Assembly: GCA_947501265.1 (NCBI GenBank)
Contig: CANMVY010000004.1
Location: 62,001 to 126,000, forward strand
Source: Bacteroidota bacterium
GTDB taxonomy: Bacteria > Bacteroidota > Bacteroidia > UBA7662 > CANHCV01
Length of the DNA stretch: 64,000 nucleotides
Direction of reading: 5' to 3'
The notes below the pieces were generated by a model that made no database searches, had not been told where the DNA came from, and saw only the letters and a program-made list of their open reading frames with translations. This document shows positions 37,285 through 45,873 of this stretch, piece after piece. Position numbers and translations under genes: made by a program. Position 1 is the first letter of the stretch; each line of letters begins with the position of its first letter.

Positions 37285-38733
37285 TTGTGGATAGGAATTC
37301 ATAAATGCCAATTAACTTGTCAAAAAAAGCTCTCGGTGGGAAAAAATAAAGAAAATCAAGAAATTCTGCTTCTGGTGAATCGTTTTCAAGCGTTCATCCA
37401 GGAAGGAACGCCTGGATTTTTCAGTACGGAAGAGTTGGAAGACCTATTTTGGCACTACTTCAGCAGCTTGGATTTGGACTGGGCTTTGGAGGTGGTTCAG
37501 TACGGACTTCAGACTTATCCATATCACGGATTTTTTTTAATTCGAAAAGCGCAAATCAGTTTGGCCGATACCCAATGGGAAGAGTGTTTGAATTTGTTGG
37601 AACAAGCGGAAGTGTTGGAACCCAACAACCACGAAGTTTTTCTTTTAAGAGGTACCGCTTACGATTTGCAGGGAAAAACCAGGGAGGCGTTAAAAGCATT
37701 TCGCAAGGCCGAGGAAATGGCCCACGAAGATAAAATGCAAGTACACGCAGCCCTCGGCCATTTCTATCAAAACCGAGAAAAATACGCGACCGCCCTTCAC
37801 TATTACAAATCGGCCCTTCCCCTTGCAGAAGAAAATCCTGAGATTCTCTACGAATTAGGATTCAGCTATTTTCAATTGGGAGAAGACGAGGAAGGATTCA
37901 AAGTTTTTCAGCAGTATTGCGATGACTATCCGTTTAACGATGCCGGTTGGTACAATTTAGGAACCATTTGCAACCGATCAAATCGTTTCGAAAAAGCGAA
38001 AGAAGCCTTCGAGTTTGCCTTGGCCTTGGACGAGCAAAACATTACGTTTGAATTCAGTTTGGGAAATACTTTATTGAATTTAAATCAACCTGCCGACGCT
38101 TTGACTCATTTCTTGGAGGCCTTTCGTCAGGAAGATGGCAATGCCATGTTCGCTACCAGTGTCGCCGTTTGCCACGAGAAGCTCAACGAGTTGGATGTAG
38201 CACTTTATTGGTACCGGAAAGCCGCCGAATTGGATCCGAATTTGCCCGACCCTCAATTGGGCATTGGTTATTGTTTTTTGCTCAAAAACGAATTGGAGCC
38301 CGCCCACCAATATTTGTCGAAAGCGGTAAGCATGGAGCCCACCAATGCCGATTTTCGCTACCATTTGGCCGAAACCTTAGCTCGGTTGAACCGAGAAGAA
38401 GAAGCCATTGAACAATACCGCGCTTCCCTGAATTTAGATTCCGAATTTGTTGAAGCGAGGGTAGAATTGGGCAATCTCTTAACCGATATGGGTTACGAAC
38501 AAGAAGGAATTCAATTGTTTAGAGATGGAAAAAAAATCCATTTCGATGATCCTTATTTCATGTACCGTTTTTCAGGTTTCTTGTTGGAACATGGCATGAA
38601 TGAAGAAGGCCTGAATAATTTACAGGAATCCTTGCACAACAATTTGAACGACCTTTCTATTTTTGAAGAATACCACGGAGATCTTCTCCTTATTCCAAGT
38701 GTTAAAGCAATTATTGATCAATTCAGATGTTAA
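37285..38733 (+). CDS. Tetratricopeptide repeat protein, cytoplasmic
   Basis: About 465-482 aa with roughly 11 TPR units (for example AWYNLGTICNRSNRFEKAKEAFEFAL-type repeats through residues 80-450). No signal peptide. No ATG precedes the conserved part: candidates are TTG at 37285, one base after the gldH stop, or GTG at 37336, just before GKNKENQEIL. I favour GTG, since the residues before it look like noise, but cannot settle it. Protein scaffold of unknown partner. It overlaps the next gene by 7 bases. Confidence 0.8.
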   Translation: MWIGIHKCQLTCQKKLSVGKNKENQEILLLVNRFQAFIQEGTPGFFSTEELEDLFWHYFSSLDLDWALEVVQYGLQTYPYHGFFLIRKAQISLADTQWEECLNLLEQAEVLEPNNHEVFLLRGTAYDLQGKTREALKAFRKAEEMAHEDKMQVHAALGHFYQNREKYATALHYYKSALPLAEENPEILYELGFSYFQLGEDEEGFKVFQQYCDDYPFNDAGWYNLGTICNRSNRFEKAKEAFEFALALDEQNITFEFSLGNTLLNLNQPADALTHFLEAFRQEDGNAMFATSVAVCHEKLNELDVALYWYRKAAELDPNLPDPQLGIGYCFLLKNELEPAHQYLSKAVSMEPTNADFRYHLAETLARLNREEEAIEQYRASLNLDSEFVEARVELGNLLTDMGYEQEGIQLFRDGKKIHFDDPYFMYRFSGFLLEHGMNEEGLNNLQESLHNNLNDLSIFEEYHGDLLLIPSVKAIIDQFRC

Positions 38734-39491
38734 ATTACCATTTAGATTTTTTACCTGAACGTCCATTAAAGCCACGCAATACCGGCTTCACCATGGTGAT
38801 GGACAAAGGACTTTCTGTTCGACAAGCCGAAGATTTCATGGAATCTGGTGCAGAATATACCGATATCATTAAATTGGGTTGGGCCACCTCGTTGGTTACC
38901 CCAAAACTGGAAGAAAAACTTCAAGTTTACCGTTCTTACGGAATTCCGTTTTATCTCGGAGGAACCTTGTTCGAGTGTTTTTTGGTTCGAAATGCATTGG
39001 ACGATTATAAAAAATTGTTGAATCGTTTCGACATCGAGCACGTTGAGATTTCCGATGGAAGCATTGAAATCAATCACCAGAAAAAATGTGAAATCATTAC
39101 CGATTTTGCTAAAGATTTTCGGGTACTATCCGAAGTGGGAAGCAAAGATGCTGAAAAAATCATTGCACCCTACAAGTGGATTCAGATGATGCTGGATGAA
39201 ATTTCTGCAGGATCTGAACGCGTGATTGCTGAAGCGAGAGAAAGCGGAAATGTTGGAATTTTTAGAGGAACGGGAGAGGTAAGATCGGGTCTTGTAGACG
39301 AAATTCTAACCAAAGTTCCCAATGACAAAATTATTTGGGAGGCCCCTAATAAAGCACAACAAACGTGGTTCATCAAATTTGCTGGCCCAAATGTGAATTT
39401 AGGAAACATTGCTCCTTCGGAAATCATTCCTTTAGAAACCTTAAGAATTGGGGTTCGAAGCGATACTTTCCACGAATTTTTACCAAAATGA
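38727..39491 (+). CDS. Phosphosulfolactate synthase-like (ComA family) protein
   Basis: 254-aa TIM-barrel protein similar to ComA, which adds sulfite to phosphoenolpyruvate in coenzyme M synthesis. Matching segments are RPLKPRNTGFTMVMDKG, YTDIIKLGWATS, YLGGTLFE, VEISDGSIEI and LGNIAPSEIIPLETLR. Bacteroidota do not make coenzyme M as far as known. A role in making a sulfonate precursor, for example of sulfonolipids, or in another PEP reaction is inference. Overlaps the next gene by ATGA. Confidence 0.8.
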   Translation: MLNYHLDFLPERPLKPRNTGFTMVMDKGLSVRQAEDFMESGAEYTDIIKLGWATSLVTPKLEEKLQVYRSYGIPFYLGGTLFECFLVRNALDDYKKLLNRFDIEHVEISDGSIEINHQKKCEIITDFAKDFRVLSEVGSKDAEKIIAPYKWIQMMLDEISAGSERVIAEARESGNVGIFRGTGEVRSGLVDEILTKVPNDKIIWEAPNKAQQTWFIKFAGPNVNLGNIAPSEIIPLETLRIGVRSDTFHEFLPK

Positions 39492-39901
39492 GTGCCTCTA
39501 ATTCCTTTTTAAGCAGAGCATTGAAAGCTTCCCTGGTCAGTGTTGCTTTCAATGCTATCGTTTTTCAAGTCTCAAAAATGATGGGATTTTTTCCGGAAGG
39601 CATGTCGTTTGAAACTCCAGAAGGACATCTTCAAGGATTTCATGCGCCCCTCGTCATCGGAGCTACATTAACTTTTTGTATTTTCGGCGCCTTGGTTTTT
39701 TTCGTGTTGGATCGTTTGATGGAACACGGTGCGCCCTGGTTTTTAGGACTTTCCCTCATCATTTTAATGACTTCTTTGCTCACGCCCTTTACCATTGAAG
39801 GTGCTCCTTGGAGCATGATTGTCACCCTCGAAATCATGCACATTTCCACCGCTATGATTTTGCTTTATTTTTTCATTCCGAATTCCTTCAAGAAAATTTG
39901 A
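39488..39901 (+). CDS. Four-helix membrane protein, DUF6069-like
   Basis: 137 aa with four predicted transmembrane helices (SVAFNAIVFQV, APLVIGATLTFCIFGALVFFV, PWFLGLSLIILMTSLLTPF, LEIMHISTAMILLYFFI). It resembles small DUF6069-type membrane proteins, function unknown. It starts within the ComA-like stop (ATGA) and its 3' end overlaps the convergent reductase gene by 37 bases. Confidence 0.65.
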   Translation: MSASNSFLSRALKASLVSVAFNAIVFQVSKMMGFFPEGMSFETPEGHLQGFHAPLVIGATLTFCIFGALVFFVLDRLMEHGAPWFLGLSLIILMTSLLTPFTIEGAPWSMIVTLEIMHISTAMILLYFFIPNSFKKI

Positions 39902-40887
39902 CCGGTTTTACCAATCGCTGTTTCTAAGGATTCATAATTAATACCACTCATTCGGTTGAATTTTGAGCCATCGTAATGGGTTGTTGAGTAGGCAGATCTT
40001 ACCGTAGATTGGGTAATCAGTGGTTCAGATTTTGTGATTTTTGATTTCCATTCAATGAACCGCCAAGCCAGTTCGGAAAGCCAACGGGGCGGACACCATT
40101 TGGGTGGTGAAACGTTAAGCGCTTGGGCAACCGAACCGAAAAAATTGGCGAAACTGCGATTCTCGGCAACCAACACAAATCGTTCACCCGACACCTCTGT
40201 TTCCAATCCCCAAACTGCGGCCCGAGCAACGTCCCACACCGAAACGTATCCGGTCGTTCCCGGCGAGAAAAATGGAAGACCTCGTTGCACCGTTTGAAAC
40301 AAACGAGCTGAACTATCGTTCCAAAATCCCGGACCAACAATCACACCCGGATTGAGAATTAAAGTGGAAAGTCCTTCCTCTTGTCCTCTCCAAACTTCCA
40401 TTTCCGACTTGAATTTACTGATGGAATAATCGCTTACTTCTGCTGCTGGATCCCAGGGAAAAGTTTCATCTACTTTGGTGAGGTTCCCTGGCGATGCACC
40501 CAAAAAAGGAACTTTCCCAAGGGAAGCAATGCTTGAAATATGAATGAGTTTTTCAATTCCAAGCGAAGCACAGCAATTCACCACATTAGCCGTTCCTTCG
40601 ATGTTGATGCGAAACATTTCAGCAGATTTAGGTGGCCAATAACTCACCACAGCGGCGGCATGAATAACGTGGGTTACCCCTTCAAGAGCATTTTCCAAAT
40701 CATTGAGTTCGGTAATATCTCCTTCAAACCATTCCAAATTTTCGTGATATACCCAAGTTTTTAAGGTTGGATGATCTTTTGCGCGGCCGGGGCGTCGGCA
40801 GAAAGCTCTCACGTTCTTCCCCAACTCCAACAACTGAACCACTGTAGCAGCTCCAACCAATCCTGTAGCACCCGTAACTAAAATCAC
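39865..40887 (-). CDS. NAD(P)-dependent epimerase/dehydratase (extended SDR)
   Basis: 340 aa with N-terminal Rossmann motif TGATGLVG and catalytic YSISK (Tyr-x3-Lys), plus SSIASLG. It resembles dihydroflavonol-4-reductase-like SDRs; the substrate is unknown. The start is taken as GTG at 40887 directly before ILVTGATG, with TATCTTG four bases upstream. A TTG ten codons further upstream would lie beyond that promoter-like element. Confidence 0.83.
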   Translation of the reverse strand: MILVTGATGLVGAATVVQLLELGKNVRAFCRRPGRAKDHPTLKTWVYHENLEWFEGDITELNDLENALEGVTHVIHAAAVVSYWPPKSAEMFRINIEGTANVVNCCASLGIEKLIHISSIASLGKVPFLGASPGNLTKVDETFPWDPAAEVSDYSISKFKSEMEVWRGQEEGLSTLILNPGVIVGPGFWNDSSARLFQTVQRGLPFFSPGTTGYVSVWDVARAAVWGLETEVSGERFVLVAENRSFANFFGSVAQALNVSPPKWCPPRWLSELAWRFIEWKSKITKSEPLITQSTVRSAYSTTHYDGSKFNRMSGINYESLETAIGKTGQIFLKEFGMKK

Positions 40888-40891
40888 GCTG

Positions 40892-40898
40892 CAAGATA
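40892..40898 (-). promoter_or_regulatory. -7-like element abutting the SDR gene
   Basis: Minus-strand TATCTTG, one T short of TAnnTTTG, then CAGC and GTG at 40887. It supports the GTG start. Confidence 0.35.
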
Positions 40899-40928
40899 GT
40901 ACGAAACCGCGTTTCAAAGAAAATGTCC

Positions 40929-40936
40929 TAACTTCG
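40929..40936 (+). promoter_or_regulatory. -7 element abutting dtd
   Basis: TAACTTCG (one mismatch), four bases (AATC), then ATG at 40941. Confidence 0.45.
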
Positions 40937-40940
40937 AATC

Positions 40941-41393
40941 ATGAAAGTGGTTGTACAACGAGTAACCCATGCTGAAGTTGAAGTAGCCGGCCAAAAAACG
41001 GGTAGAATTGGGATTGGACTGCTGGTATTGGCCGGATTTGTTTCAACCGATACCCCAGACGATTTGAGCTGGATGGCTCAAAAACTGGTAGGATTGCGCA
41101 TTTTTAACGATGATGACGGTGTTATGAATCGTTCCATCCTCGAAGTGCAAGGGGACATGCTATTGGTTAGTCAATTCACTCTTCACGCATCAACCAAAAA
41201 AGGAAATCGCCCCAGTTACATCAAGGCCGCAAAACCCGAGGTCGCCATTAACTTGTACCAACAATTTCATCAAATAATGGAAATTAAATTAGGGAAATCC
41301 ATCCCTACAGGCATTTTTGGGGCAGATATGAAAGTATCCCTATTAAATGATGGACCAGTAACCATTGTAATTGATACCGAAAACAAAGAATAA
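40941..41393 (+). CDS. dtd: D-aminoacyl-tRNA deacylase
   Basis: Removes D-amino acids and glycine mischarged on tRNA. 150 aa with the active-site motif SQFTLHA, GNRPSY and the cross-subunit GPVT (NDGPVTIVID). Followed after 3 bases by a MazG-like gene, both being housecleaning enzymes. Confidence 0.95.
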   Translation: MKVVVQRVTHAEVEVAGQKTGRIGIGLLVLAGFVSTDTPDDLSWMAQKLVGLRIFNDDDGVMNRSILEVQGDMLLVSQFTLHASTKKGNRPSYIKAAKPEVAINLYQQFHQIMEIKLGKSIPTGIFGADMKVSLLNDGPVTIVIDTENKE

Positions 41394-41396
41394 TTC

Positions 41397-41729
41397 ATGG
41401 AAAAAAGTTTATCAAACCTGCAGAATGAGGTAGATCATTGGATCAAAACCGTTGGGGTTCGCTATTTCAATGAACTCACCAATACAGCAATATTGATGGA
41501 GGAAGTGGGCGAATTGGCGCGACTTATGGCAAGAACCTACGGAGAGCAATCGTTCAAATCCAGCGATCAAGACCGCGATTTGGGAGAAGAAATGGTGGAT
41601 GTGCTTTGGGTATTGCTGTGTTTGGCCAACCAAACGGGCGTGAATTTGGAAGATGCTTGGACCAAAAAAATGGAGAAGCGTACCCAGCGAGATTTACATC
41701 GTCATCAAAACAACGAAAAATTAAAATAG
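41397..41729 (+). CDS. MazG-like nucleotide pyrophosphohydrolase
   Basis: 110-aa all-alpha NTP pyrophosphatase with the metal-binding pattern EEVGE (helix 1) and EEMVD (helix 2), typical of the dUTPase/MazG superfamily. Expected to hydrolyse non-canonical NTPs to NMP and PPi. It is probably cotranscribed with dtd. Confidence 0.85.
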   Translation: MEKSLSNLQNEVDHWIKTVGVRYFNELTNTAILMEEVGELARLMARTYGEQSFKSSDQDRDLGEEMVDVLWVLLCLANQTGVNLEDAWTKKMEKRTQRDLHRHQNNEKLK

Positions 41730-41776
41730 TCGTTTGAAATTCGAATAAAATGGGTTAAATTAGGTACCCCAATTAA

Positions 41777-41784
41777 AAATTTTG
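41777..41784 (+). promoter_or_regulatory. -7 element abutting the LOG-family gene
   Basis: AAATTTTG (one mismatch), four bases (TGTT), then ATG at 41789. Confidence 0.4.
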
Positions 41785-41788
41785 TGTT

Positions 41789-42517
41789 ATGGCAGGAATC
41801 AATAAGTATTCAGAGGAGGAAATTACCAAGCGATTTGTTCCCAAAAACTGGACCGAAAAACAGGCCAGTAGTTCGTGGATGTTATTTAAAATTATGGCCG
41901 AATTCGTTGACGGATTTGAAACGTTGAACGCCATCGGCCCCTGTGTTTCGATTTTCGGATCGGCCAGAACGCAGCCAGATAATTTGTATTACCAACTGGC
42001 CGAAGAAATCGCCGCCAAAATGGTGGAAAAAGGGTACGGAGTCGTTACAGGCGGCGGTCCGGGAATCATGGAAGCGGCCAACAAAGGAGCTCAAAAAGCT
42101 GGTGGAAAATCGGTAGGATTAGGCATTGAGCTCCCTTTCGAAACCGAACCCAATCCCTACATCGACCATGATAAATACCTCAATCACCGCTTCTTTTTCG
42201 TTCGAAAAGTAATGTTCGTTAAGTATTCCCAAGGATTTGTGGTCATGCCCGGGGGATTTGGCACCATGGACGAACTTTTTGAAGCACTTACCCTCATCCA
42301 AACCGGTAAAATCGGCAGATTCCCCATTGTGTTGGTTGGAACTTCTTATTGGAAAGGATTGATGGATTGGTTGATCGAAACCATGGGAAAAGATGAGAAA
42401 AACATTCATTTGGAAGACATGGATTTGATGAAAATTGTAGATACAGCTGAAGATGCCGTTCAATACATCGACGATTTCTATTCCAAATACATGCACCAAT
42501 TGTCACCCAACTTTTGA
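41789..42517 (+). CDS. LOG-family Rossmann-fold protein (TIGR00730)
   Basis: 242 aa with GGGPGIMEAANKGA and PGGFGTMDELFE, the lysine-decarboxylase-like / LOG signature. Family members hydrolyse nucleoside monophosphates or cytokinin ribotides at the N-glycosidic bond; the substrate here is unknown. The stop overlaps the start of the M23 fusion gene (TGATG). Confidence 0.87.
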   Translation: MAGINKYSEEEITKRFVPKNWTEKQASSSWMLFKIMAEFVDGFETLNAIGPCVSIFGSARTQPDNLYYQLAEEIAAKMVEKGYGVVTGGGPGIMEAANKGAQKAGGKSVGLGIELPFETEPNPYIDHDKYLNHRFFFVRKVMFVKYSQGFVVMPGGFGTMDELFEALTLIQTGKIGRFPIVLVGTSYWKGLMDWLIETMGKDEKNIHLEDMDLMKIVDTAEDAVQYIDDFYSKYMHQLSPNF

Positions 42518-44613
42518 TGAAATTCCTTCTCTCCTTCGCATTTTTTCTTTTTGCAATCCTCGTTTTTGCTCAATCTTCCTTTTCACCCGTTCTGCCGGTT
42601 GATAGCCCCGTTTACCTATCGGGTACTTTTGGAGAAATTCGAAGCCATCACTTTCATTCAGGAATAGATATTCGAACGGGAGGTGTAGAGGGTTGGAACG
42701 TGCGTTCTATTGAAAAAGGTGTTGTTCGGAGAATAAAAATTTCCAGTTACGGAAACGGAAAAGCGCTCTATGTGGAGCATCCGCAAGGCTACACCTCGGT
42801 GTACTGCCATTTAAGGGTTTTCTCTAAAAAAATACAAGACTTGGTCGATTCCATCCAACGAAAACAGGAATTTTTCGAGTTGGATACGGTTTTTACGGGA
42901 GCGGGAATTCCGGTTGAAAAATCGGAAATGATTGCGCTTTCAGGAAACAGTGGAGGATCGGAAGGACCTCACCTTCATTTTGAAATTCGCGATTCCAAAA
43001 ACGAGGAACCCTTGAACCCTGAGATTTTTTATCGGGGAAAAATTGTAGATTCCATTTCTCCGGTGATGGGAGTGATTCGGTTGTTTGTTCCTTCTGGTTT
43101 GGACGGCACATTCCGTGCTTCACCTGGCCGAGATACGATTGAAATGGAAGCTTCTCGGAGTTGTTTCTATTGGACCATTCAATTTTCTGATGATCAAACC
43201 CGGAATGGGAATCAGAATTTTCCTTATGAAATTGAAATGAAGGAAAATCAGGTGTCGTGGTTTCATTTGAAGAACGATCGGTTTGCTTTTTGGCAATCAC
43301 GATGGGTGGATGGCACCGTTCAATATCCGAAAAGTGAATTTCAAGCAATACGAATTCCTGCCTTACCTGGCAACCGCATGCCCTTGCTAAAAACATCCAA
43401 CAGGGCAGAATACATCTGTCAGCTCGATACGCAATGGAAACATTACTCCATTCGGGTTTCGGATTCCCGGGGAAATGAAACGAAAAAAGTTTTAACGATT
43501 CGAACCCCGGGAAAAGAACACCCCGCTGATACAATCGCCCTTATCAGTTCACCCATTTCCGATAAATCCTTGAAAAATGAAGGATTTGAAGCATTTATTC
43601 CAAAGGAAGCGCAATATGAAACAAGGGAAGAGATCGCCATTTATCCCGGGAAAAACATATCCAAAGCGGTGGTGGCCATCATGCCTTTGGGAATTCCCTT
43701 TGCTTTACCCATCACCGTTCGGGTTCCTAAAAACCAAGTCCCAACCGAATTAAGTCGAAAATTGATGTTCATGGTTTCCGATCATCAAGGGAAAAGAACC
43801 ATTGTTATTCCCAAAATAACTGAAACTGATTATGTTTTTTCATTGCGGGAAACGGGAATGATTTATTGGGATATCGATACCGTATCGCCAGAATTAAAAA
43901 GTTTATTCGACGAAACTCGTGTGATTTATGGAGGCGATACCTTGAAAGTTCAGGTGAAGGAAATGTTGAGCGGAATAGGTTCCTACCGAGCTAGCATCGA
44001 CAACAAGTGGGTTTTATCGGAATACGAACCCAGAAGCAATCAATTCTGGATTTTCATTCCCAAAAACATTGGCATGGGAAATCGTGTTATTCAACTGAAA
44101 GCTTGGGACACCAAGGGCAATGCATCCGAAATAAAAATTAAATTAAGAACCATGAATCATCCAGAAATTGGAAAATCAGCTCCCGCTTTTAACGGGAAAA
44201 ATCAAAAAGGAGAGGACATCTCTTTGGAACAATTCAAAGGCAAAAAGGTCTTGTTGTACTTCTACCCAAAAGACGATACTCCGGGTTGTACTGCGGAAGC
44301 CTGCAATTTACGCGACAATTATTCAACGTTAACAGCCACAGGTTGGGAAGTAGTTGGAGTGAGTACCGATTCGGTGAAAAGCCATGATAAGTTTGCTGCG
44401 AAGTTCGAACTGCCTTTTCATTTGTTGGCCGATGAAGAGAAAAAAACGGTTGAAGCTTACGGCGTTTGGGTTGAAAAAAGCATGTACGGTAGAAAATACA
44501 TGGGAACCGATCGCAAATCCTTCATCATCGATGAAAATGGCGTATTGATTAAAATTATTGAAAAGGTAGATACGAAAAACCACACCCAACAGGTGTTGGA
44601 CGCATTAAAATAA
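42517..44613 (+). CDS. Exported M23 endopeptidase fused in frame to a Bcp-type peroxiredoxin
   Basis: 698 aa. Signal peptide MKFLLSFAFFLFAILVFAQ; M23/lysostaphin-type domain (about 35-170) with metal ligands in HHFHSGIDI and HLHFEI; then beta-rich domains to about residue 545. From residue 546 (MNHPEIGKSAPAF) runs a complete 2-Cys-like peroxiredoxin with catalytic FYPKDDTPGCTAEAC, ending normally. Peroxiredoxins of this type are usually separate cytoplasmic proteins. Either a true fusion exports it, or an internal start at 44152 yields it alone, or a stop was lost by mutation or sequencing error. Start ATG at 42517 rather than TTG one codon earlier. Confidence 0.88.
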   Translation: MKFLLSFAFFLFAILVFAQSSFSPVLPVDSPVYLSGTFGEIRSHHFHSGIDIRTGGVEGWNVRSIEKGVVRRIKISSYGNGKALYVEHPQGYTSVYCHLRVFSKKIQDLVDSIQRKQEFFELDTVFTGAGIPVEKSEMIALSGNSGGSEGPHLHFEIRDSKNEEPLNPEIFYRGKIVDSISPVMGVIRLFVPSGLDGTFRASPGRDTIEMEASRSCFYWTIQFSDDQTRNGNQNFPYEIEMKENQVSWFHLKNDRFAFWQSRWVDGTVQYPKSEFQAIRIPALPGNRMPLLKTSNRAEYICQLDTQWKHYSIRVSDSRGNETKKVLTIRTPGKEHPADTIALISSPISDKSLKNEGFEAFIPKEAQYETREEIAIYPGKNISKAVVAIMPLGIPFALPITVRVPKNQVPTELSRKLMFMVSDHQGKRTIVIPKITETDYVFSLRETGMIYWDIDTVSPELKSLFDETRVIYGGDTLKVQVKEMLSGIGSYRASIDNKWVLSEYEPRSNQFWIFIPKNIGMGNRVIQLKAWDTKGNASEIKIKLRTMNHPEIGKSAPAFNGKNQKGEDISLEQFKGKKVLLYFYPKDDTPGCTAEACNLRDNYSTLTATGWEVVGVSTDSVKSHDKFAAKFELPFHLLADEEKKTVEAYGVWVEKSMYGRKYMGTDRKSFIIDENGVLIKIIEKVDTKNHTQQVLDALK
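44152..44613 (+). other. bcp: Possible internally initiated bcp (thioredoxin-dependent peroxiredoxin)
   Basis: The in-frame ATG at 44152 begins exactly where Bcp homologues begin (MNHPEIGKSAPAF), and the 153 codons to the stop match the length of a free-standing Bcp. No Shine-Dalgarno-like sequence or clear -7 element precedes it. The alternative is that it is translated only as the tail of the M23 fusion. Confidence 0.4.
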
Positions 44614-44618
44614 TCACT

Positions 44619-44638
44619 GGGGCTTCGGCCCCTTTTTT
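44619..44638 (+). terminator. Intrinsic terminator with UUCG tetraloop
   Basis: GGGGC-TTCG-GCCCC (44619-44632) followed by six T, just after the fusion gene stop. Confidence 0.9.
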
Positions 44639-44709
44639 ATTCAAAATTCTACCAAATTCCCAAAATGGGATTAAATTTCATTTATGGAAAAAATCAGGGT
44701 AAAATAACA

Positions 44710-44717
44710 TACCTTTG
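44710..44717 (+). promoter_or_regulatory. -7 element of the FIST gene
   Basis: TACCTTTG, perfect, 16 bases before the ATG at 44734. No strong -33 partner is seen. Confidence 0.5.
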
Positions 44718-44733
44718 AAAACACTGATTATCG

Positions 44734-45873
44734 ATGAAATACGCTCAACATATTTTCCAAGGAGACTTAAACCAATTCAGGTTAAGTGATTTCTTTCAAG
44801 AGAATTACGATTGGGTATTGGTTTTCGGCAATCGTTTTTTATTGGAGAATCCCGAAAATCAGGCAATTCTTGCCGATCAATTTCAAGGGAGCATCATTTC
44901 CGGATGTTCTACTTCGGGAGAATTCAGTGGAAGTGATGTAGGCGAACAAACCATTTCCATCACAGCGATATCCTTTGAAAAAACCAACCTTCTACAAAAA
45001 TCTGTGCAAATCTCTAGCTTCTCTTCCTCAAAAGATGCTGGTAAACACCTCATTTCTTCTTTTGAGGAAGAAAACCTGAAACACGTATTCATCATTTCCG
45101 ATGGAACGTTGGTGAATGGTTCACAATTGGTAGAAGGGATGAATCATGTATTAGGCGACTCCATCACATTAAGTGGCGGGTTGGCCGGAGACGCTGGTTT
45201 GTTTGAAAAAACCTTGGTATTGAGTGAACAAGGAAAATGGGAACAAGGCATCATCAGCGCCACTGGCTTTTACGGAGACGTAGAGGTGAGTTGTGGATCG
45301 GCGGGCGGATGGACCAGTTTTGGAATGGAGAAAACCATCACCCAATCCAAGGCCAACGTGTTGTATGAAATCGACGGGCAACCGGCCTTGGAAATGTACA
45401 AAAATCTCCTGGGCGATCGTTCCAAAGAACTGCCAGGAGCAGCACTGCTTTTCCCCCTCCTTCTTACCGCACAAAACGAAAACGAACCCGTTGTTCGAAC
45501 CATTTTAGGGATCAACGAGGCCGATCAAAGCCTCACTTTTGCAGGAGACATGCCGGTGGGATCCATCGTTCGTCTCATGAAATCCAACAACGAAAACCTG
45601 GTGATGGGTGCCCACGAAGCCTGTGTGGCAGCCACACAACATCTTTCAGAAGCCCCACATTTAGCCATTTTGGTGAGTTGCGTCGGACGAAAATTGGTTT
45701 TAAAGGATCAGGTTTATCGGGAAGTTGATGCCGTTCGCAACTATTTCGATAAACAAAATAACGTTGTGGTTGCTGGATTTTATTCCTACGGTGAAATGGC
45801 GCCTTACTACCGTACCATGGATTGCAAATTGCACAACCAAACCATGACCATTACCCTTATTCGAGAATTATAA
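44734..45873 (+). CDS. Stand-alone FIST-domain protein
   Basis: 379 aa covering FIST N and FIST C domains only (GCSTSGEFSG, SGGLAGDAG, CVGRKLVL, GFYSYGEMAPY). FIST is a predicted small-ligand sensory domain, usually fused to signalling outputs; here no output domain is attached, and no signal peptide or membrane segment is present. It has its own promoter, is preceded by a terminator, and ends overlapping by 6 bases the convergent GH3-family gene. Confidence 0.87.
   Translation: MKYAQHIFQGDLNQFRLSDFFQENYDWVLVFGNRFLLENPENQAILADQFQGSIISGCSTSGEFSGSDVGEQTISITAISFEKTNLLQKSVQISSFSSSKDAGKHLISSFEEENLKHVFIISDGTLVNGSQLVEGMNHVLGDSITLSGGLAGDAGLFEKTLVLSEQGKWEQGIISATGFYGDVEVSCGSAGGWTSFGMEKTITQSKANVLYEIDGQPALEMYKNLLGDRSKELPGAALLFPLLLTAQNENEPVVRTILGINEADQSLTFAGDMPVGSIVRLMKSNNENLVMGAHEACVAATQHLSEAPHLAILVSCVGRKLVLKDQVYREVDAVRNYFDKQNNVVVAGFYSYGEMAPYYRTMDCKLHNQTMTITLIREL

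Noticed and set aside
42514-42516. TTG as start of the M23 fusion gene
   Set aside because: The ATG one codon later gives a standard signal peptide and a TGATG overlap with the upstream stop.
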